A stretch of 64,000 nucleotides of DNA, from the NCBI RefSeq assembly GCF_008065115.1, contig NZ_CP042913.1, forward strand, positions 2,392,338-2,456,337. The letters run 5' to 3'. This document shows, one piece after another, positions 8,273 through 17,230 of the stretch; the stretch's first letter is position 1, and each line of letters starts with the position of its first letter. Made by a program: the position numbers and the translations under genes. The DNA comes from Bythopirellula goksoeyrii (lineage in GTDB: Bacteria > Planctomycetota > Planctomycetia > Pirellulales > Lacipirellulaceae). Below the pieces are notes generated by a model that saw nothing but the letters and a program-made list of their open reading frames with translations, was not told the origin of the DNA and did no database searches.

Positions 8273-9057
8273 TCCGCACTCCCCGTCTTGCGGAAGAACA
8301 CATAAGATCGTGCACAACTTCGCGGCAATAATTTGGAAAGGACACGATCTGTAGTGCTAAGCAGCCCGAGCAAGGGGTTCGGGCATTTCTTGTAGGCTTG
8401 CATACTGAGCCAGTAGGCTCCGATGTAGGTGATAACTTCGCCTCCAGCTGCTTCTCCGCGTCGGGCAACTTCGGACGGTCGCAGTCGAGTCGTTGGCCGT
8501 CGTGCCGTGCCTATTCGGGGTCGTGCTTCATTGACAAACTCGATCAGAAAGTAGCCTCCAGTCTTCACAAGTCGCGCAATTTCGTCTACCACCGTGAGTG
8601 CATATTCTGGAGACTCCGTCTGGTTGAGAAGTCTGATCGTGTAGGCGAAGTCGTAGCTCGCATCCGGCTTCGGTATGTCTGCAGCTTCTGCAACGATCAA
8701 GTTCACATGCCGTCGCTGCTCTTCGGTGAGCTTTGCTTTCAAATGCTCAAGCATCGGTCCCGATGCATCCACCCCATCGACTTGATAGCCTGCCTCAAGA
8801 CCTTCACTTAGGAGCCTTCCTGTGCCACAACCGACCTCAAGGACTTTCGCATCTTTTGAAACGTTCTTTAGCGCCGATAGTAGAATATCGCGCTCAAAGT
8901 TGTGTATCCTCTTATCCCGAGGTTCAATGGTTCGTTTTGCATCGTAATCAGCTGCATTGTCGACTGTGTAGGCGGTATCCGCTGCACGAACGCTTTCAAC
9001 ATTACTTTCTAATGCGTCAACTGAACCGGAGAGAGTTTTTGGGTGTGTTTTAGCCAT
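8269..9057 (-). CDS. Class I SAM-dependent methyltransferase
   Basis: The ATG at 9057 (MAKTHPKTL) is preferred to an ATG 81 bases upstream because the intervening residues do not look like part of the fold, although no clear ribosome site was found at either. Motif I is VLEVGCGTGRLLSEG, followed by the acidic end of strand 2 (VDGVDASGPML) and motif IV region YDFAYTIRLLNQ. The fold is that of small-molecule methyltransferases. In this locus it probably methylates a sugar or a sugar intermediate. It overlaps the following GT4 gene by four bases. Confidence 0.82.
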   Translation of the reverse strand: MAKTHPKTLSGSVDALESNVESVRAADTAYTVDNAADYDAKRTIEPRDKRIHNFERDILLSALKNVSKDAKVLEVGCGTGRLLSEGLEAGYQVDGVDASGPMLEHLKAKLTEEQRRHVNLIVAEAADIPKPDASYDFAYTIRLLNQTESPEYALTVVDEIARLVKTGGYFLIEFVNEARPRIGTARRPTTRLRPSEVARRGEAAGGEVITYIGAYWLSMQAYKKCPNPLLGLLSTTDRVLSKLLPRSCARSYVFFRKTGSAE

Positions 9058-9371
9058 AAGGAGTTGTCTGGGTCCAAGGATCAAGAAATGCATCACTTCC
9101 TGGGACAATAATACCCCAAAAAGCAGGCGACCCTTCATTCTAGTCGCATTTAACTCTTTCTTGTAGGCAATGAGGCCGAAGTTCCTAAAACTGGGCCCCG
9201 ACAGTCCTCAAGCCCGGAACGACCCGCAAAACTATTAGGTTTCTAGTAACTGGTAAGAAGACGAGTAGATCTGCTGCCTTCATTAGAACCTCGACGGCTA
9301 GTCGCTTCCTCCTCCGGCGAGGAGGGTCTCTGGACTCGACAGTGATGAACGCGTTCCACTGACTATATTCT
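9058..9371. other. Gap inside the polysaccharide locus
   Basis: About 314 bases between the acetyltransferase gene and the methyltransferase gene. It contains a hairpin CCTCCTC-CGGC-GAGGAGG at 9308-9325 but no T-run after it on the minus strand. No coding frame is convincing; it may hold an internal promoter. Confidence 0.45.
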
Positions 9372-9995
9372 TTACGCCGAGGGGAGTTCGTGTTTCCCGA
9401 TGACTTTAGCAGGGACCCCGCCGACGAACTCACAATTCTGAACGGAATTAGTTACGACACTTCCAGCTGCCACGATCACATTTGCTCCAATGTCTACCCC
9501 TCCCAAAAGTGTTGCCCGTGCTCCTACCCAAGTACCGTTTCCGACTACTATCGGTCTAGCAACCAGATCGAAGGTAGTCTTCCTATGATCATGGCTGCCA
9601 GTACAAAAATAAACTAGTTGAGAGATGCAAACATGATTGCCGATAGCCACACTTTCGATATTGTCGATCCAGACATTTTGCCCGATCCAGCAATGGTCAC
9701 CGAGGGTCAGTCGCCACGGATTCTTGATACGTACATGGGGTTTGATTACAACTCCTTTGCCGATTCGTGCACCAAACCATCGCAGGAGCAATAACTTGAA
9801 GCGACCGACGGGAAACCAACCGCTCTCAAAGAGGAGTAAACTCAAAAAGTACCAAACGATTCGGACCAACTTGCCTCGGCCTGGATTGTAATCAGAATTA
9901 TCGAATGTGCTCAAGTCGACGAAAGATCGATCACTAGTTTCAACCGGATCTTCAATCACAGCAGTGCTGTCGAGAATCTTCTTATCGTTCTTCAT
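9372..9995 (-). CDS. WcaF-like hexapeptide acetyltransferase
   Basis: The 207-residue protein has an N-terminal extension with a hydrophobic segment (IVWYFLSLLLFESG, about residues 45-60) and then left-handed beta-helix hexapeptide repeats (IGKGVVIKPHVRI, LGDHCWIGQNVWID, VGNGTWVGARATLLGGVDIG). This is the arrangement of the colanic acid acetyltransferase WcaF and the CatB/LacA group, including the catalytic-type His in GSHDHRK. It would transfer an acetyl group from acetyl-CoA to a sugar of the polymer or its lipid-linked precursor. It follows the upstream GT4 gene by 11 bases. Confidence 0.87.
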   Translation of the reverse strand: MKNDKKILDSTAVIEDPVETSDRSFVDLSTFDNSDYNPGRGKLVRIVWYFLSLLLFESGWFPVGRFKLLLLRWFGARIGKGVVIKPHVRIKNPWRLTLGDHCWIGQNVWIDNIESVAIGNHVCISQLVYFCTGSHDHRKTTFDLVARPIVVGNGTWVGARATLLGGVDIGANVIVAAGSVVTNSVQNCEFVGGVPAKVIGKHELPSA

Positions 9996-10006
9996 GTGCA
10001 GCTTTG

Positions 10007-11245
10007 CTACCGTGGTCCCTTCTCAACGGTGTCACGATATATACGTTCATACCCTTGGACCACATTGTCTCTATCAAGCCAGTTGCGAACAAAATGTAGT
10101 CCTTTCTGACCGATTTCATCGCGCAACTGTTTGTCAGTAACAAAAACACGTATCTCGTCGGCCAAAGACTCTCCGTTTATCTCCGCGATCCGGGCACCGC
10201 CCCGCTCGATTTCGCGCCATATATCCGTCCCGCGAGTTGTTACCACAGGTGTGCCGCAGGCCATGGCTTCGGCAATCACTAGTCCGAAGTTTTCCTGATA
10301 GGTTGGCAGCACAAACACATCGGAAAGTTGAAATAACGATCGTTTTTCAATTCCTCGCACCATTCCCAGGAACTCGGTTTGTTCTTCGATGCCCAAGTTA
10401 CGAGCCAATGCTTTCAGTTGATTGATGTAGCTCTCTTCACCCGGCCCGGCGATGAGCAACTGAACCGGTAACCCTTCATCGCGTAAGAGGGCACCCGCCT
10501 GTAGCAGGAATTCGACTCCCTTCTTGGGGTGGATGCGACTCAAGAAGAGGATCTTTTTCCTCTCCGGACAAATCGCAGGATAGGCCTTGTAGGCTGGATC
10601 GGGTCCCGGCAGAGGGTCGTAGGAAGTCAAATCCAAAGCGTAGCACTGGACTGCTTCTCGATCACCGATCGGGACCCAACGACTGGCCTGTTCACTCTCC
10701 GACTCGGCCGTCAAATGGACCGTTGTCGCGTTTTCAAATAATTTGCGCCCGCAGAGCGACAAATAGGCCTGCTTCTTTAGCGACTTGCGTTGCATCGACC
10801 ACTCGTCCAACATTCCGTGTACGGTGACGATGTAAGGTATTCCCTGCTTCCGCAGGACCCGCATTATCTGCAAATTGCTAGGTTCCCACGGAGTATGCAA
10901 ATGAGCCAGATCGACTCCATCGAGCATGTCTCGAAAGTCTTGAAGTCCCTCGCGGCTTACAAACCGTTTCGAGTACGAAGCCGACTTGATTTCAACTACC
11001 TGAGGCCAATTTCCAGAAGCTTCCGTCCAATGTGCTGGAACATCGGTTGCATCAAAGGTAACCAAAGTCACCTTGTGCCCGCGGGCAGAGATGGCCTGAC
11101 AGAGGTCAACGACGGCCTGAACAACGCCCCCAAGTTCGAGCCGAATCTCACTGACAAAATGGATACATGATAAGGGGGACGTCAAAGTGGGACTCCGAGC
11201 AGTTGCGGCTGTGGACTGGTCGATATGAGATTCTTTAAATAGCAA
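10007..11245 (-). CDS. Glycosyltransferase family 4
   Basis: The 412-residue GT-B enzyme opens with a TTG two bases after the polymerase stop. N-terminal features are SEIRLELGGVVQAVVDLC (substrate loop) and DLAHLHTPWEPSN. The C-terminal half has LFLSRIHPKKGVEFLLQA and the EX7E-type donor site in LPTYQENFGLVIAEAMACG followed by TPVVTTRG. These are classic retaining GT4 signatures. The N-terminal 20 residues are low-complexity and the true start may differ. The tight spacing on both sides puts it in one transcription unit with the Wzy-like gene and the acetyltransferase gene. Confidence 0.88.
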   Translation of the reverse strand: MLFKESHIDQSTAATARSPTLTSPLSCIHFVSEIRLELGGVVQAVVDLCQAISARGHKVTLVTFDATDVPAHWTEASGNWPQVVEIKSASYSKRFVSREGLQDFRDMLDGVDLAHLHTPWEPSNLQIMRVLRKQGIPYIVTVHGMLDEWSMQRKSLKKQAYLSLCGRKLFENATTVHLTAESESEQASRWVPIGDREAVQCYALDLTSYDPLPGPDPAYKAYPAICPERKKILFLSRIHPKKGVEFLLQAGALLRDEGLPVQLLIAGPGEESYINQLKALARNLGIEEQTEFLGMVRGIEKRSLFQLSDVFVLPTYQENFGLVIAEAMACGTPVVTTRGTDIWREIERGGARIAEINGESLADEIRVFVTDKQLRDEIGQKGLHFVRNWLDRDNVVQGYERIYRDTVEKGPR

Positions 11246-11247
11246 GC

Positions 11248-12579
11248 CTAATATCCGTCTCTAGTTTGAGGCCACTGGGCGTACTGATACTGTGGCATAG
11301 ATTGTTTTCCAAAGAATAGTTTGACGATGAACATGAGTGCCATAGTTGAAACGAAGGCAACAATAATGATTGCCGTAAAGGATCCAATGTCGCCACGAGC
11401 CAAGCCCAAGAACTGTCCGGTCACACAACCGGCGGGCAAAATAATGAACGGGTTGAACGGATTCTGACGTACTAACTCATCAAAGAACCGCGTGAACTGG
11501 CCAAAGAACAGGGCATAAATAATCAGCGCATACATCCCACCTTCAGCAGCCGCATAACCTATGACCCCCGGTGGGATCGTAATCTTCGCGCGATTCACTC
11601 CTTTGAGCTTTGCTAAAGTGGCAACGTCCTGAGAGAGAGGTTCAGGTTTGTTTGGCCAAATCTGTCGCGGGACGAAATACAACGCCATGTATTGCAAGCT
11701 AAAGAGTGGCTTTGGTTTCAGGAACACAGGGTATTGTTCTAGTGCCCACATCATGGCTCCGGCACATCCTTGACCGCTGGCGGCAGCTGCGCTGCCTTCC
11801 TTCACGTCGGCTTGCATCATCGCACGAAACAGAGCCTGCACGTCTGCAGTGCTTGAGGACTCGCGACGAATTGCCGTATAAGCTCCAATGATTATTGTGG
11901 CACCCGCTAGCAGAGGGATCATGTAGAGGATCAATCTACTAGGGACAACATATCTTGCCCAACGGTAATAGGCACCCCAGGCAAAACCAAAGAGGACTCC
12001 AATAAGCGGTCTTCTGCCAAAAATACTGTAGAGACAGATCACAAGGCTTCCAACAAGCACTGCACCAGCCACAGAGATTACCGCCGGATTGAATTTGCGT
12101 TGGCTCCAGACCCATCCTGCCGAAGCACATGCCAGCCCTGCCAAAGCAAATGAAACGTTGGTCATCGCGGGACCGACCACGGGAAGATAGTGGCCAAAGA
12201 AGCGTAATGGTAAGCCAACAGCTATCAATCCCACACTCAACGCCATAAGCATGCTGTCGGATGCTTCTGATGGCATTCCCGACGCTTTGGAGGCGAACCA
12301 CCGAGCGATATTGATTTTATGGTAGGCAAAAAGATAGACAAAGAAAAAGACGTAGACATAGATCGTCAACCACAGGGCGGTGTTTTTGGGATCATTTATA
12401 CGAAATCCGCTGAAATCGCCTGTCGATATAGCCTTGGCCGGGCCAATCACGTGATATACCACAAACCCCGCTAGATAAAGATTGCGGATGCTAAAGAATT
12501 CAACTTTTCGAGAAAGACCTTGCTTTAGCACTATGAGGGCCGTTATCAGGCCTAACAGATATAGAAGGATAACCGACAT
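11248..12579 (-). CDS. Wzy-like polysaccharide polymerase
   Basis: The 443-residue protein has about ten to twelve hydrophobic segments spread over its length (for example VILLYLLGLITALIVL at the start and FTAIIIVAFVSTMALMFIV near the end) and a larger hydrophilic loop about residues 250-330 containing RQIWPNKPEPLSQDVA. The architecture and its place among glycosyltransferases and a flippase match O-antigen/exopolysaccharide polymerases (Wzy), which are too divergent for motif proof. It would join lipid-linked repeat units in the periplasm. A candidate promoter and two palindromes lie just upstream. Confidence 0.7.
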   Translation of the reverse strand: MSVILLYLLGLITALIVLKQGLSRKVEFFSIRNLYLAGFVVYHVIGPAKAISTGDFSGFRINDPKNTALWLTIYVYVFFFVYLFAYHKINIARWFASKASGMPSEASDSMLMALSVGLIAVGLPLRFFGHYLPVVGPAMTNVSFALAGLACASAGWVWSQRKFNPAVISVAGAVLVGSLVICLYSIFGRRPLIGVLFGFAWGAYYRWARYVVPSRLILYMIPLLAGATIIIGAYTAIRRESSSTADVQALFRAMMQADVKEGSAAAASGQGCAGAMMWALEQYPVFLKPKPLFSLQYMALYFVPRQIWPNKPEPLSQDVATLAKLKGVNRAKITIPPGVIGYAAAEGGMYALIIYALFFGQFTRFFDELVRQNPFNPFIILPAGCVTGQFLGLARGDIGSFTAIIIVAFVSTMALMFIVKLFFGKQSMPQYQYAQWPQTRDGY

Positions 12580-12605
12580 GTCTTGAGCTTGAACGATGAC
12601 CGAAG

Positions 12606-12635
12606 TTTATAGGGAATTATCAACTTGTGAAGCAA
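12606..12635 (-). promoter_or_regulatory. Candidate sigma-70 type promoter for the Wzy-like gene
   Basis: Read on the minus strand it gives TTGCTT, 18 bases, TATAAA, with the -10 box 27 bases before the ATG at 12579. A perfect 10-base palindrome CAATCGATTG (12633-12642) overlaps the -35 box and a perfect 14-base palindrome TAGCTTGCAAGCTA lies at 12654-12667, both possible operator sites. Confidence 0.4.
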
Positions 12636-12642
12636 TCGATTG

Positions 12643-12988
12643 ATAATCTAATGTAGCTTGCAAGCTAACTAATGCGCAGGGAAAAAAGCTATAATTGACA
12701 TAATACTACTCTAGATCATCAAATTTAGTGTATGTCCGACTGTGGCAACACGGGAGGCTATCCACTGACCTCTGCGATTCTACCCAACCCCTACTCTCAT
12801 AAAGAGTGGTACCACTTTTGGGGCAGGCCACCTGCATTGCCAGCCGCAGTCCCAATGGCCTTCGACTGGCCAGCCCAAAGTGCTGGCACCGGGATCAGTG
12901 TGCGCGTCCAGGAAGCGAGCTAGAGAGCAGCTGCCAAAAAGCGTTAGCCAAACTACTAGAAGAACAAGGAATTACAGAAGGTATAAAA
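12643..12988. other. Non-coding stretch with a large inverted repeat
   Basis: This stretch separates two minus-strand glycan genes. An imperfect inverted repeat spans 12813-12882: arm CACTTTTGGGGCAGGCCA pairs with TGGCCAGCCCAAAGTG, and an inner GCATTG/CAATGG pair sits inside. Short frames here are not gene-like. The element may be a dispersed repeat or a structured RNA. Confidence 0.5.
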
Positions 12989-14242
12989 TCATACTGACTT
13001 ATAAGTACAGCTTTCAAGCGATCGCTCTAGAGGAGTTGGGGGATTCGGCTCGACTGGTTTTGGACACTCTAGCAATCCTACCTCGGACATTGCCAATCGA
13101 ACGCCTTGTACTGGGTCTCCACGTCGTCGCCAGTCATCGAGGGCTTGTAGTGTGTTGCATTGTAATTCCGCAAGTCGCTCATCGTCTTCGGTGACCCACA
13201 AAAGTTTATCTGAAAGATTGTTAACGTCTCCTGCCGGGAAAACGGCTCCATTGTATCCCTCGCGACAGAGCTCAGTCCCTGCACCTACCATTTCGCTTGT
13301 CAGGATTGCCAGACCTGCTGCTGCTGCTTCACAGACGACCACTGCCCAAGGCTCAAAACGACTCGGCAACACAAACACTTCCGCAGAATGATACAAGGCA
13401 AATAGTTCCTCCTGGTCACTGACAAAGCCTGTCCAAACTATTCGATTCTTCAGGTTTGCCGGAACTCTTGCCTTGAGCTCTGCTTCAAGTTCGCCACCTC
13501 CCACGACCAGGAGGTCCCAGTCAGGCCGATCAAGGGCGATCCGTATAAAAGCGGCAATCAGAGTGTCAACTCCCTTCACTGAGACCAGCCTACCAGAATA
13601 AATGAAATAGTTGCGGTCCGATTGAAGACCGTATTTAGCTTGTACAGCTAAGCATTGGTCTATAGAAATTGAGAAAATCCGGTCGTAGTTCGGCTCGTGC
13701 GGTAAGAAGAAAACTGGCTTGTGAGCACCTCCATAGCGTTCAAAAAACTGCTTTCCGCGAACTCCGCAAGGAAGCAAACCTGTCACGTGCTTCACAGCGT
13801 ATCCTACGAATAGTTGTTTTAAATAGCCACGAATACCGTCTGCTTTATCTCCGAGGACGTTTGAATCGCCAAAGAGAAAATTAGGGATACAATTCTTACT
13901 ACACCACCGAATAAGCCTTAGTAGACCAAGGTCATTAGCACCGGTGGTTATCACCATATCGATCTGTTTATCTTGCAAGAATCTAATAACCTCCCCCATT
14001 TTTAACCATTGGCGCAGCGGATGAAGGTGCTTCGATTGCAATACCTCTCCTTTACCAAAGACGACAGGACGAATCTCAGGAGGAAATTCTCTTTGCCAAG
14101 GCTGCCAATCGTGTTCGAACAAGACTAACGACCACAATTCGACCTTTTCCCCAAGTTCCCTTGCGATGCGCAAATGTTGACTTGCCCGATAGGGAGCAAT
14201 TACGTTAGAAACGATCGCCAGTTTTACTCTAGTATTCGTCAT
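12989..14242 (-). CDS. Glycosyltransferase family 4
   Basis: The 417-residue GT-B protein starts MTNTRVKLAIVSNVIAPYRA, a typical N-terminal strand-loop. The donor half has YSGRLVSVKGVDTLIAAF, VVGGGELEAELKARV, and VLPSRFEPWAVVVCEAAAAG (EX7E region). It is a retaining transferase of the GT4 type, cytoplasmic or membrane-associated. The C-terminal 40 residues are proline-rich and poorly conserved-looking. It belongs to the minus-strand polysaccharide locus; donor and acceptor are unknown. Confidence 0.88.
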   Translation of the reverse strand: MTNTRVKLAIVSNVIAPYRASQHLRIARELGEKVELWSLVLFEHDWQPWQREFPPEIRPVVFGKGEVLQSKHLHPLRQWLKMGEVIRFLQDKQIDMVITTGANDLGLLRLIRWCSKNCIPNFLFGDSNVLGDKADGIRGYLKQLFVGYAVKHVTGLLPCGVRGKQFFERYGGAHKPVFFLPHEPNYDRIFSISIDQCLAVQAKYGLQSDRNYFIYSGRLVSVKGVDTLIAAFIRIALDRPDWDLLVVGGGELEAELKARVPANLKNRIVWTGFVSDQEELFALYHSAEVFVLPSRFEPWAVVVCEAAAAGLAILTSEMVGAGTELCREGYNGAVFPAGDVNNLSDKLLWVTEDDERLAELQCNTLQALDDWRRRGDPVQGVRLAMSEVGLLECPKPVEPNPPTPLERSLESCTYKSV

Positions 14243-14318
14243 TCTTCTTTGACTGCTAACTAAAAAGGGTTATTCACGCTTACCGAAGGTTTTCTCTTTC
14301 TGAGAAAACATCATTGCA

Positions 14319-15206
14319 CTACAAGGACTTATCCAATACATGGAATTTAGGGGCATTTTGGACTCTTTGATTTGCGACTTCGATGTCGCGAATGAAAAGG
14401 GTGTTCCCTGATGAGTTGCTTTTCTCCTGCAGACGAGTTAGTTTCCGATGCCATGGATCATAGTTGTACGGACAGAAACCGTGATTCTTCAACGTGCTGA
14501 TAATCGCTTCCTCGTCAAACCCATAACGTGTGCCACTTCCATTTAATTCGATCAAAATGAAGTTCAGAGTCTTGTCCGTCAGCACCCGCTCAGCCCCTTT
14601 GAGTACCATCGTTTCGTACCCCTCAACATCGATCTTCATCATTGTGGGGACTTCCCTTAATTCCTCATCTAATGCAATGACGGTAACTTCAATGACCTTG
14701 CCAGCAGTTTCAGCGGTAGTCAGAACATGGTTCATGCAGCCTTCGTCTTCAGTAAACCTTAGGGTAGATCGGCTATCGCCTACACCTTGATTGAAAGCCT
14801 GTGTGCGATCGAGCAAGGAATTGACTGCAAGATTTTTCATCAATCTCTGGTAGGTTTCTGGCACGGGCTCGTAGCAGATCCCTCTTGCCCCCGCCACTCC
14901 ACAGGCCAAAATCGTGTAAGAACCTACGTTAGCTCCGACGTCTAAAAAGAGATCTGTGTCGTTCAAGGCATGTAAGACGAAAGACATATCGTGGAACTCT
15001 TGGAGGCCAGAAAAGATATTGCCGGTTAATCCTCTCTCACCTGGTGACACAATGATTTTGGAATCATTCACCCAGTTCACAAGTACTTTGCCCGGTACCA
15101 GTCTGCTACCTATTTGCCATTTGGCATACCTAATAAGAGCAGCAAATTTTCTGTGCCTATTCAGCGGACTGTTGGCTATAAATCGTAGAGTACTAGCAAA
15201 GGGCAT
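14319..15206 (-). CDS. FkbM family methyltransferase
   Basis: The 295-residue protein has motif I FLDVGANVGSYTILACG, then CYEPVPETYQRLMKNL, and the FkbM-typical MMKIDVEGYETMVLKGAE and FILIELNG. FkbM proteins are SAM-dependent O-methyltransferases often found in glycan clusters, where they methylate sugar hydroxyls. The position between a GT4 gene and a Wzx flippase gene supports that role. A second FkbM gene occurs at 48657-49496. Confidence 0.9.
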   Translation of the reverse strand: MPFASTLRFIANSPLNRHRKFAALIRYAKWQIGSRLVPGKVLVNWVNDSKIIVSPGERGLTGNIFSGLQEFHDMSFVLHALNDTDLFLDVGANVGSYTILACGVAGARGICYEPVPETYQRLMKNLAVNSLLDRTQAFNQGVGDSRSTLRFTEDEGCMNHVLTTAETAGKVIEVTVIALDEELREVPTMMKIDVEGYETMVLKGAERVLTDKTLNFILIELNGSGTRYGFDEEAIISTLKNHGFCPYNYDPWHRKLTRLQEKSNSSGNTLFIRDIEVANQRVQNAPKFHVLDKSL

Positions 15207-15290
15207 GGGGAAAATTCCAAAGGCAGCCGAACCGGGAGCAAGCTTTGATTAAAGCATGCAAATGCTAAGATTTCATGAATCGCTAGAAAA

Positions 15291-16877
15291 CTAGTTCTGC
15301 CAAGCAGAAGAGTCGAGAAATAGCGATCTCAGCAGAAAGCTGTCCCAGGGAGGGGGAATGATACCAGCCAATTCAGCAAGACGACGACTAAAAAACAATC
15401 GCATGAACAACAAGAATAGTGCACAGAAGATTGCGGTGTTGGCTGCAAGCAGAACGAAGTATTGACCGTCAGTCGTAATGGCATTCCCAATCTTTACAGT
15501 AATCAATGCTGCTCCCATTGAGCAGAGCCAAGCTGGCATTAACGCTTTCACGATAAGTGATATAGATATCTTGAAGTTTGATAAGACAATCATCGTAAGG
15601 GCCAACGAAAACCCTGTTTGCAAAGTGGCAACAATCAAGGCTATGCCGGTAATATTAGCTCCAGTGATGCTTGCCGCCAGCCAGACGCTCAGCATGAGGA
15701 AGGCCCCTTCTAGTAGGAATAAGTTTGCGCTTCGTCGAAACTCTCCCCGAGACGTAATGGCTGCATGAACAATATCAGGAATAAGTCGAATTGGAGCAAC
15801 AATTGAAAAGATCTGCATCAGAGGCACAGCCATTGACCACTTCTTGTCCCAAAGCACAGCTTCGAGAACTTCAATATTGATTGCTACGAGCAAACATATC
15901 GGACACGAGACTAACATCATCACACGAATCGTTTTGATTATCGCTCTCGATTGGCGACCAGGGTCAGTTGCCAAGTGGCTCAGAACTGGAAAGAGTACAA
16001 ATTGCACATTACTAGCCATTAGAATGGCGAATTGTGCTGTAAGCTGATAACCGAAAAAATACTGGCCGACTAGACTAGGTGATACCAGCAAACCAAGGAC
16101 GATGTAATCTCCATTGCGTGCAAGCCCCCGTGCAAATGCGGAGAGCATTGCCCACGTGGAATTTCCGAGAATGCTCGGCCACAAGTGAAGCTGCCACCCC
16201 CCTTTCCAAGGAGTCATTCGCGTTAGAATATAAAAGGCAACGCATTCAAATAAGGATGCAAGAGGAAGAGGCAAGACGAAACTCATGGCTCCATATCCTC
16301 GGTAGGCCAAGTAAATAACTCCCAGGTACCGAAGAAAAAACCAGACGGTTCCGACCCAAGCGAGTGTTCTAAACCGGAGTTCAATCCGAAGTTTTGCTTT
16401 GAATAGTGTCGTTGGTGCACTAATTACTATCGTCAATGCAAATACCCACAACAGAGGCACCAACTGCGAATCACCATAAAGCGCAGCAATCCAAGGAGAC
16501 GCGGCAGCCAAGAAGATTCCCGTAAAAAGACTGAAACATATGCCGATCCAAAAAGCAGGAGCGGTCCATTTTTCAAAGAGTGCTGGTCCCCGCTGAATCA
16601 GTACTTGGGCAACTCCCCCGTCGTTCAATATTCGGAGAAAGTTAGCGATTGAGGTAGCAATAGCAAACACGCCGAAGTCTTCATCCAACAGTAATCGTCC
16701 GAGAACAATCTGCGTAACAAAGCTGAGCAACTTGCCGACGGCCAGAGTTAAGGATAACCAGGTAAACCCACTTCCTGCAGTCTTCCCGAGAGCCTTTTGA
16801 GAAGGAAGGCGTTCTCCACTAACCACTTCGGCAGTTGATGTATTCTTACCATCGTTTTCCGACTGAAGAGATTGCAT
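15291..16877 (-). CDS. Wzx-type polysaccharide flippase
   Basis: The 528-residue protein has a short polar N-terminus and 12-14 membrane segments. The N-terminal signature GRLLLDEDFGVFAIATSIAN and the following DGGVAQVLIQRG match the MOP-superfamily lipopolysaccharide/exopolysaccharide exporters (RfbX/WzxC group). It would flip undecaprenyl-linked repeat units across the inner membrane. It is clearly paralogous to the flippase at 33955-35511, which shares this signature almost residue for residue. Confidence 0.9.
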   Translation of the reverse strand: MQSLQSENDGKNTSTAEVVSGERLPSQKALGKTAGSGFTWLSLTLAVGKLLSFVTQIVLGRLLLDEDFGVFAIATSIANFLRILNDGGVAQVLIQRGPALFEKWTAPAFWIGICFSLFTGIFLAAASPWIAALYGDSQLVPLLWVFALTIVISAPTTLFKAKLRIELRFRTLAWVGTVWFFLRYLGVIYLAYRGYGAMSFVLPLPLASLFECVAFYILTRMTPWKGGWQLHLWPSILGNSTWAMLSAFARGLARNGDYIVLGLLVSPSLVGQYFFGYQLTAQFAILMASNVQFVLFPVLSHLATDPGRQSRAIIKTIRVMMLVSCPICLLVAINIEVLEAVLWDKKWSMAVPLMQIFSIVAPIRLIPDIVHAAITSRGEFRRSANLFLLEGAFLMLSVWLAASITGANITGIALIVATLQTGFSLALTMIVLSNFKISISLIVKALMPAWLCSMGAALITVKIGNAITTDGQYFVLLAANTAIFCALFLLFMRLFFSRRLAELAGIIPPPWDSFLLRSLFLDSSAWQN

Positions 16878-17230
16878 GTAATTGAATAACTTTTGTTCAA
16901 GAGCGAAGCAGTCAAAGCCATCGACTGCTGGTTAATTTCTAGTACTTAGTGGACAAGGGAAAAACACAATGATCGAAAGATGTAAATCAACAGATTCTCA
17001 TATTGTCTCTATAGGGCGCAGCTTAGCGGGTGTAATGGAAGGGTGACTGCGCAATCATCAAGCGAATTGACTTACAGCCAGGCCGAGAGTATGTAGCTCA
17101 CACCTATTCCGCTGAAATCTTGCTGCTAACATTTGCAGGACATGTGGGACTTTATCCTACTAGATGGCCTGTTCGCAAGCATACAATTCAGAAGCCAGTA
17201 AGCTGTAGCCGATTTGACCACCGGATGCTC
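16878..17230. other. Intergenic stretch without recognised features
   Basis: About 350 bases between the sulfotransferase-like gene and the flippase gene, both on the minus strand. No gene-like frame, strong hairpin or clear promoter was seen, although the flippase gene probably has its own promoter here. Confidence 0.4.

Noticed and set aside
9185-9433. 82-residue minus-strand frame overlapping the acetyltransferase end
   Set aside because: It overlaps the acetyltransferase gene on the same strand in another frame and has no recognisable domain or ribosome site.
12732-12923. Plus-strand frames in the inverted-repeat region
   Set aside because: They run through an inverted repeat, have no ribosome site and translate to low-information sequence.
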